Assembly: GCF_006716485.1 (NCBI RefSeq)
Contig: NZ_VFPD01000001.1
Coordinates: 525,806 to 589,805, forward strand
Direction of reading: 5' to 3'
Length of the DNA stretch: 64,000 bases
Origin: Chryseobacterium aquifrigidense
GTDB taxonomy: Bacteria > Bacteroidota > Bacteroidia > Flavobacteriales > Weeksellaceae
Shown: positions 59,064 to 64,000 of the stretch, piece by piece
How the letters are laid out: every line of letters starts with the position of its first letter
Position numbering within the stretch: position 1 is the stretch's first letter
Program-made: the position numbers and the translations under genes
Notes under the pieces: model-generated
Told to the model about the DNA's origin: nothing
The model's database searches: none
Seen by the model: only the letters and a program-made list of their open reading frames with translations

Positions 59064-60431
59064 CTATTTGATAATCAATTTCTGACTATATGATTTCAGT
59101 TCCCCGGATTTCAGATTGATATAGTATACTCCCGAAGGAATTCCTGATATATCAATGCCTTTACCATTAGAGATCTGATCCGTTTCCATAACTTTTCTTC
59201 CTTCTGCACTGATGATTTCCAATGCGGTTTTTTTATCTTTAACCCCATCAATGAAAACTTCTTTGGAAGCAGGATTTGGATAAATTTTTATTGTTCCTAA
59301 AGTATTTTCCTGGGTTCCTAGAGTTCCTGTGGATATTTTAAAAATTTTTCCACTGTTTACGGCTGCTACGTATAATCCTTTTTGATAATCTTCTCCGAAA
59401 GTAGAAAAATTATTTCCTGAATAAGGAGTAGTCCATGTGATGGCATTATTGCTGTCCAGAATTCCGATCTGGGTAGAACAATAATCTGCAAAAAAGTATT
59501 TTCCCTGAAGTGACGGATACTGAGTTCCTCTGTACACATATCCACCCGTGATGGAACATTTCCCTCCGGAATGGTCGTATACAGCGACAGGAAAGGTCAT
59601 GGTAGACTGCGCAGCGCATCCTGCCGGATTGTATATATTATTACCTTCATAACAGCGCCAGCCATAGTTTAAACCAGCCTGCGTAATGGGCATTTTATTG
59701 ATTTCTTCTATTGCTCCCTGTCCAACATCAGCTATCATCGCATTGCCTGTCGTCAGATCAAAAGAAAATTTCCAGGCATTTCTAAGCCCGTAAGCCCATA
59801 TTTCGTCTGCACCATCCACTCCGGCTCCTGCAAAAGGATTATCAGGCGGAATATTATAAGGGCCTGTAGCGTCTACGTCTATTCTCAGCATTTTACCCAG
59901 TAAGGAGTTTTTGTTTTGAGCATTATTATTCGGGTCACCACCGCTGCCTCCGTCTCCGGTGATGATCCAGAGTTTTCCGTCAGGGGCAAAATGAATGCTT
60001 CCTCCATTGTGATTGTCGAATGGTTTGGGAATATTCAGCAGTATTTTTTCTGAAGCAGGATCAGCTACATCCGGATTTGTTGAACTTACGCTGTATCTGG
60101 CCACAATAATATTTCCTGCAGGATTATTATAATACACAAAAAAATACCCGTTAGCAGAGTATTGAGGATGGAATGCAAGGCCAAGAAGACCTCTTTCGCC
60201 GCCAAAAATAATTTTCGATCCGATATTCAGAAAATGAGTTGGGTTAATTGTCCCGTTGGGTTGAATAATTTTAATGATGCCATCCTGTTGAACAACAAAA
60301 AGACGGCTGTCATTGGCGTTCGTAATCTCTACAGGGCTTGTAAGTCCTGTGACAAATTCTTCCAAATTAATACTTTGAGAATTAACAATTAAGGAAGAAA
60401 AAATACTGATGCAAAAAAGTAATTTTTTCAT
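59064..60431 (-). CDS. Secreted PQQ-type sugar (sorbosone/glucose) dehydrogenase with T9SS domain
   Basis: The 455-residue protein has a signal peptide (SSLIVNSQ, near residue 19) and a six-bladed propeller of the GSDH/Aldose sugar dehydrogenase family: GLTSPVEI, DGIIKII, GERGLLGLAFHP, DNHNGGSIHFAPDGKLWI and the IITGDGGSGGDP loop that in relatives binds PQQ and calcium; AYGLRNAWKFSFD and NYGWRCYEG are also diagnostic. The C-terminal ~75 residues (IKIYPNPASKEVFIDG ... GVYYINLKSGE ... SQKLIIK) form a type A T9SS sorting domain, so it is exported to the surface or medium. Sugar substrate unknown. Confidence 0.93.
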   Translation of the reverse strand: MKKLLFCISIFSSLIVNSQSINLEEFVTGLTSPVEITNANDSRLFVVQQDGIIKIIQPNGTINPTHFLNIGSKIIFGGERGLLGLAFHPQYSANGYFFVYYNNPAGNIIVARYSVSSTNPDVADPASEKILLNIPKPFDNHNGGSIHFAPDGKLWIITGDGGSGGDPNNNAQNKNSLLGKMLRIDVDATGPYNIPPDNPFAGAGVDGADEIWAYGLRNAWKFSFDLTTGNAMIADVGQGAIEEINKMPITQAGLNYGWRCYEGNNIYNPAGCAAQSTMTFPVAVYDHSGGKCSITGGYVYRGTQYPSLQGKYFFADYCSTQIGILDSNNAITWTTPYSGNNFSTFGEDYQKGLYVAAVNSGKIFKISTGTLGTQENTLGTIKIYPNPASKEVFIDGVKDKKTALEIISAEGRKVMETDQISNGKGIDISGIPSGVYYINLKSGELKSYSQKLIIK

Positions 60432-60610
60432 AATATTTTGAGAGTTAGTGTGTTGGAAAAGTAAATGAAAATTTTATACCAATCAGTTTTGAAGACTTCA
60501 TTATGATAGTATGAAAAAATTGTTAAATCTTAAATAGAAATCACAACACCAATATATCTGGAAATAAACCATTTCTGTTGTTAAAAATTCATAAAATACA
60601 AGAAAATCAT

Positions 60611-60618
60611 TATATTTG
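60611..60618 (+). promoter_or_regulatory. -7 box for secDF
   Basis: TATATTTG matches the consensus, 29 bases before the ATG. Confidence 0.65.
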
Positions 60619-60647
60619 CCGACTTAATTTAACGTAGTTATAACAAA

Positions 60648-63557
60648 ATGCAAGGAAAAGGACTTATTACAATTGTCGCTATTGTACTAGGGTTGATTTG
60701 CTTAAACGAGCTATTACCAACATGGTACGCCAGCAAAATTGAAAAGCAGGCGACTGCTATTGCAGGAGACAATCCGGAGAAGTATCAAAAAGAAATCGCA
60801 AGACTTTCTAAGGATACTTTGAATTTAGGATTCACAAAACTTTATTACACTAAAGCCAAAGACAAGGAAATGAAACTTGGTCTTGACTTGAAAGGTGGGA
60901 TCAACGTTCTTTTGGAAATCAACCAAAGAGATCTTGTAAATGATTTAACCAATTATTCTACAAATCCTGTTCTTATCGAGGCTTTAAACAAAACTGATGA
61001 AGCACAGAAGAATTCTACTAAACCTTACATCGACAACTTCTTCGAGCAGTTCGATGTAATTAACAAAGCTAAAGGGGCAAACCTTAAGTTGGCAGATCCG
61101 GAAATTTTCGGAAATACAACCCTTACTGAGGTGAAGTACAACACTCCTGATGAGCAGGTGAAAAGCATTGTTAAAAGAAAAATCGATGCATCTGTAGGAA
61201 CAGCTTTCGAGGTAATCAGAACGAGAATTGACAAGCTTGGAGCCATCCAGCCAAACGTTCAGAGAGTACCTGGTACAGCTAGAATTTCCGTGGAAATGCC
61301 TGGTATGAAGGACATCGATAAAGTGAAGAAAATGCTTCAGACTTCTGCAAAACTTCAGTTCTGGGAAGTACAGCAGGTTCCTGAAATTGCGCCTTATTTC
61401 CAGACTTTGACAACTATGGTTGCTACAAAAGGAGATTCTATGGGAGTGGCAAAGAATGTGAACTTCATGAGCCTTTTACAGCTTGACAAATTAAGAACAA
61501 ATGGTGTTGCTAACGTAAAACTATCTGATACTGCAGTTGTAAACAAAATCTTAAACAGCAAAGTAGGTCAGTCTTTACGTCCGTCTAACATTAAATATAC
61601 ACAGTTCATGTGGGGTTACAAACCTGAAGCTACAGATAGCGAAAGCTTGGTATTGTATGCGATCAGAGGTAACATCAACCAGAAAGCTCCGGTAGACGGT
61701 GCTGTTGAAACTGCAAATATCAGCTACGATGAACTAAGCAGAGTAGTGGTAGATATGCAGATGGACTCTAAAGGAGCAAAAGAGTGGAAAACATTAACTG
61801 AGAAAAATGTTGGAAAACCGGTTGCAGTAACTCTTGATAACAGAGTATACACAGCTCCTAACGTTGTAGGTGCTATCCCTAACGGTAGAACTCAGATCTC
61901 TGGTAACTTCTCTCAGGAAGAAGCTAAAGAACTGGTAGACGTGTTAGGTGCTGGTAAATTGCCTGCAGGTGCAAAAGTAGTTCAGGCTACCGTTGTAGGT
62001 CCATCTTTAGGACAAGAGGCTATTGATTCTGGTTTAATGTCGTTTATCATTGCATTCGCTATTATCATTGTTTATATCATTTTCTACTACGGTGGGGCTG
62101 GTGTATATGCGGTAATTGCAATGGTGATCAACTTATTCTATATTTTCGGTATTATGGATTCGGGTGACTTTACCCTTACGCTTCCAGGTATCGCGGGTAT
62201 CGTTCTTACGATGGCAGTAGCGGTCGATACGAACGTTATCATTTATGAAAGAACTAAAGAAGAATTATTCGCGGGGAAAAGTATTCTTGAAGCTTACAAA
62301 GATGGTTTCAAACATGCATTAAATGCGATTATTGATGGTCACACCACGACTTTCCTAACGGCAGTTGTGTTGTTCTTCTTCGGAACAGGACCTATTAAAG
62401 GTTTTGCATTGACGTTGATGATCGGTATTTTAATGACATTATTCACGTCTGTATTGCTTTCAAGAGTAATGATCTTCTCCAGATTAAATAAAGGAAAAGG
62501 ACTTTCTGTCTGGACTCCGGCTACGAAAAATCTGTTCAGAAATACCTGGATCGATTTCATCGGAAAGAGAAAATATGCTTACATCGTTTCTGCTGTTCTT
62601 ACAGTTATTTGTGTGATTTCCATCGCAACGCACGGTTTCAAATACGGTATCGACTTTACCGGTGGTAGAAACTATGTTGTAAGATTTGATAAAGACGTAA
62701 AAGCTGAAGATGTTGAAGAAAAATTAGTAGCACTATTCAAAACTGAAGATGGTAAAAACTCTTCTGTGGAAGCTAAAACTTTCGGAAACAACAAACAATT
62801 AAAGATTTCTACAGATTATCTTATCGAGGATGAATCTTTAAAGGCTGACCAGATTATCGAACAGAAATTATTTGAAGGTTTAAAATCAAATTTACCGGCA
62901 GGAACTACATTGAAAGATTTCAAATCTGCTGATAAAGACCACGCAGGAATTATTTCTTCTGAGAAAGTAGGACCTTCTGTTGCTGATGATATCCAGACTC
63001 ACGGTATCTATGCTGTATTAGCTGCTTTAGCAATGATCTTCATTTATATCCTGGTAAGATTTAGAAAATGGCAGTTCTCTCTTGGAGCGGTTGCTGCTCT
63101 ATTCCACGATGCGGTAATTATTTTAGGAGCATATTCATTGCTTCACAAATATATGCCGTTCAACATGGAGATCAATCAGGATTTCATCGCGGCGATCCTT
63201 ACAGTATTGGGTTATTCAATCAACGATACCGTAATTATCTTCGACAGAATTAGAGAATACCTGAGAGAGAAAAAATCTTTAACATTAGCAGGTCTGTTTG
63301 ATGACTCTATTTCAAGTACATTGGGTAGAACATTTAACACCTCATTCACTACGATTTTGGTGATCCTTGCGATCTTTATCTTCGGAGGTGATAACTTAAG
63401 AGGATTCATGTTTGCCATGTTAATCGGTATTGGATTCGGTACTTACTCATCCATCTTTATTGCGTCTGCAATTGCTTACGACTTCCTTAAAACAGGAAAA
63501 GAAGAAGAGGTACATGGGAAATCCACTTCTTCAAAAGAAGAACTTGCTTCAAAGTAA
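60648..63557 (+). CDS. secDF: Fused protein translocase subunits SecD and SecF
   Basis: This inner membrane RND-type factor uses the proton gradient to pull proteins through SecYEG. The 969-residue protein has SecD first: one N-terminal membrane segment, LGLDLKGGINVLLEI, a large periplasmic domain (P1), then TMs 2-6 with GIVLTMAVAVDTNVIIYERTKEE. SecF follows from about residue 630: GIDFTGGRNYVVRF, LFHDAVIILGAY and GYSINDTVIIFDRIRE. The fused form is common in Bacteroidota and Firmicutes. The charged C-terminal tail is cytosolic. It is monocistronic, with its own -7 box and terminator. Confidence 0.97.
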   Translation: MQGKGLITIVAIVLGLICLNELLPTWYASKIEKQATAIAGDNPEKYQKEIARLSKDTLNLGFTKLYYTKAKDKEMKLGLDLKGGINVLLEINQRDLVNDLTNYSTNPVLIEALNKTDEAQKNSTKPYIDNFFEQFDVINKAKGANLKLADPEIFGNTTLTEVKYNTPDEQVKSIVKRKIDASVGTAFEVIRTRIDKLGAIQPNVQRVPGTARISVEMPGMKDIDKVKKMLQTSAKLQFWEVQQVPEIAPYFQTLTTMVATKGDSMGVAKNVNFMSLLQLDKLRTNGVANVKLSDTAVVNKILNSKVGQSLRPSNIKYTQFMWGYKPEATDSESLVLYAIRGNINQKAPVDGAVETANISYDELSRVVVDMQMDSKGAKEWKTLTEKNVGKPVAVTLDNRVYTAPNVVGAIPNGRTQISGNFSQEEAKELVDVLGAGKLPAGAKVVQATVVGPSLGQEAIDSGLMSFIIAFAIIIVYIIFYYGGAGVYAVIAMVINLFYIFGIMDSGDFTLTLPGIAGIVLTMAVAVDTNVIIYERTKEELFAGKSILEAYKDGFKHALNAIIDGHTTTFLTAVVLFFFGTGPIKGFALTLMIGILMTLFTSVLLSRVMIFSRLNKGKGLSVWTPATKNLFRNTWIDFIGKRKYAYIVSAVLTVICVISIATHGFKYGIDFTGGRNYVVRFDKDVKAEDVEEKLVALFKTEDGKNSSVEAKTFGNNKQLKISTDYLIEDESLKADQIIEQKLFEGLKSNLPAGTTLKDFKSADKDHAGIISSEKVGPSVADDIQTHGIYAVLAALAMIFIYILVRFRKWQFSLGAVAALFHDAVIILGAYSLLHKYMPFNMEINQDFIAAILTVLGYSINDTVIIFDRIREYLREKKSLTLAGLFDDSISSTLGRTFNTSFTTILVILAIFIFGGDNLRGFMFAMLIGIGFGTYSSIFIASAIAYDFLKTGKEEEVHGKSTSSKEELASK

Positions 63558-63578
63558 TACAAACTACAATAAATTAGT

Positions 63579-63613
63579 AAAGGCCGTTTCGAAAGAAACG
63601 GCCTTTTTTTAAG
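63579..63613 (+). terminator. Terminator after secDF, GAAA tetraloop
   Basis: AAAGGCCGTTTC (63579-63590), loop GAAA, exact complement at 63595-63606, then T5. Confidence 0.9.
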
Positions 63614-63724
63614 GTCAAAGTCAAAAAAATCACGATCAGCTATTTATGATCCTATTGGCTTTACATTTTTTTAGTATTCATATTAACTATTCATAATTTA
63701 GAATCATTATTTTTCAGATTTGAT

Positions 63725-63732
63725 TAATTTTG
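63725..63732 (+). promoter_or_regulatory. -7 box of the MFS exporter gene, near-leaderless
   Basis: TAATTTTG ends 7 bases before the ATG at 63740. Confidence 0.65.
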
Positions 63733-63739
63733 CACCATC

Positions 63740-64000
63740 ATGGAAAATTCAAAGAAAAAAGCGGCTATAGGCTTCATATTTATTACTTTACTGATCGATA
63801 TTACGGGATGGGGGATCATCATTCCCGTTGTTCCGAAATTAATTGAGGAACTTATTCACGCAGATATTAGTGAAGCTGCAAAGTATGGCGGCTGGCTGGG
63901 ATTTGCCTATGCATTTACACAATTTATATTTTCTCCTTTAGTAGGAAATCTTAGTGATAAATACGGAAGAAGACCCGTTATTCTGATTTCCCTTTTCGGA
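63740..64000 (+). CDS. MFS transporter, TetA/TCR-like (5' part, runs off the window)
   Basis: The first 87 codons are present and the frame is open to the edge. The sequence begins [20 protein letters not shown], with the first membrane segment containing the [15 protein letters not shown] motif (D1-type TGxGxIxPxxP) characteristic of the TetA/multidrug DHA1 group, then a second segment ([18 protein letters not shown]) and MFS motif [14 protein letters not shown]. Members export tetracycline or other small molecules by proton antiport; the substrate cannot be read from this fragment. The start is supported by the nearby -7 box. Confidence 0.85.
   Translation, partial: MENSKKKAAIGFIFITLLIDITGWGIIIPVVPKLIEELIHADISEAAKYGGWLGFAYAFTQFIFSPLVGNLSDKYGRRPVILISLFG

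Overview
The window is about 64 kb of chromosome from a flavobacterium, most likely Chryseobacterium or a close Weeksellaceae relative. The evidence is low G+C, Bacteroidota-type -7 boxes (TAnnTTTG) ahead of many genes and often only a few bases from the ATG, a SusC/SusD pair, two proteins with type IX secretion sorting tails, a fused SecDF, and several intergenic repeat families that I recall from flavobacterial genomes. The genus call is an inference; no rRNA or tRNA gene is visible.

Layout. 1-873 is a tandem array of roughly 200-bp non-coding units that seems to continue off the left edge. 948-4613 holds a methyltransferase, a small membrane protein and metG. 4949-17694 is a starch/maltodextrin locus: SusC-like transporter, SusD and SusE lipoproteins, GH97 alpha-glucosidase (SusB type), GH13 amylase/neopullulanase, a small NTF2-like secreted protein and an SLC45-like MFS permease, interrupted by one opposite-strand fatty acid hydroxylase/sterol desaturase gene. 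17695-18287 is a repeat-filled gap. 18288-19604 carries a pirin and an FMN reductase. 19886-26303 is a purine block, purM-purN-purH-purD-guaA, preceded by a possible small transcript with its own promoter, 24-codon ORF and terminator.

26358-40357 is mixed: a GNAT-nitrilase fusion, a Spy-like periplasmic protein, a 54-residue Cys-rich peptide with a bacteriocin-like leader, an ABC1/UbiB kinase, a DEAD-box helicase whose box reads DEFD, an SGNH hydrolase, an iron-type alcohol dehydrogenase, a divergent HxlR regulator/dihydrolipoyl dehydrogenase pair with an inverted repeat around the promoter, and small lipoproteins. 40580-48193 has ppc, a T9SS subtilase, and a sugar-nucleotide group (DegT aminotransferase, galE, cytidylyltransferase). 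48239-54203 is a minus-strand run: TonB-type outer membrane receptor, dapF-mltG, a Gly/Asn-rich lipoprotein and pnuC. 54650-64000 has an APC permease, a BNR-repeat protein, hemN, a T9SS sugar dehydrogenase, secDF and the start of a Tet-type MFS exporter.

Most genes are ordinary housekeeping or catabolic genes. The material least explained by standard annotation is non-coding: the tandem array, at least five dispersed repeat families, the purM leader transcript, and the unannotated Cys-rich peptide gene.
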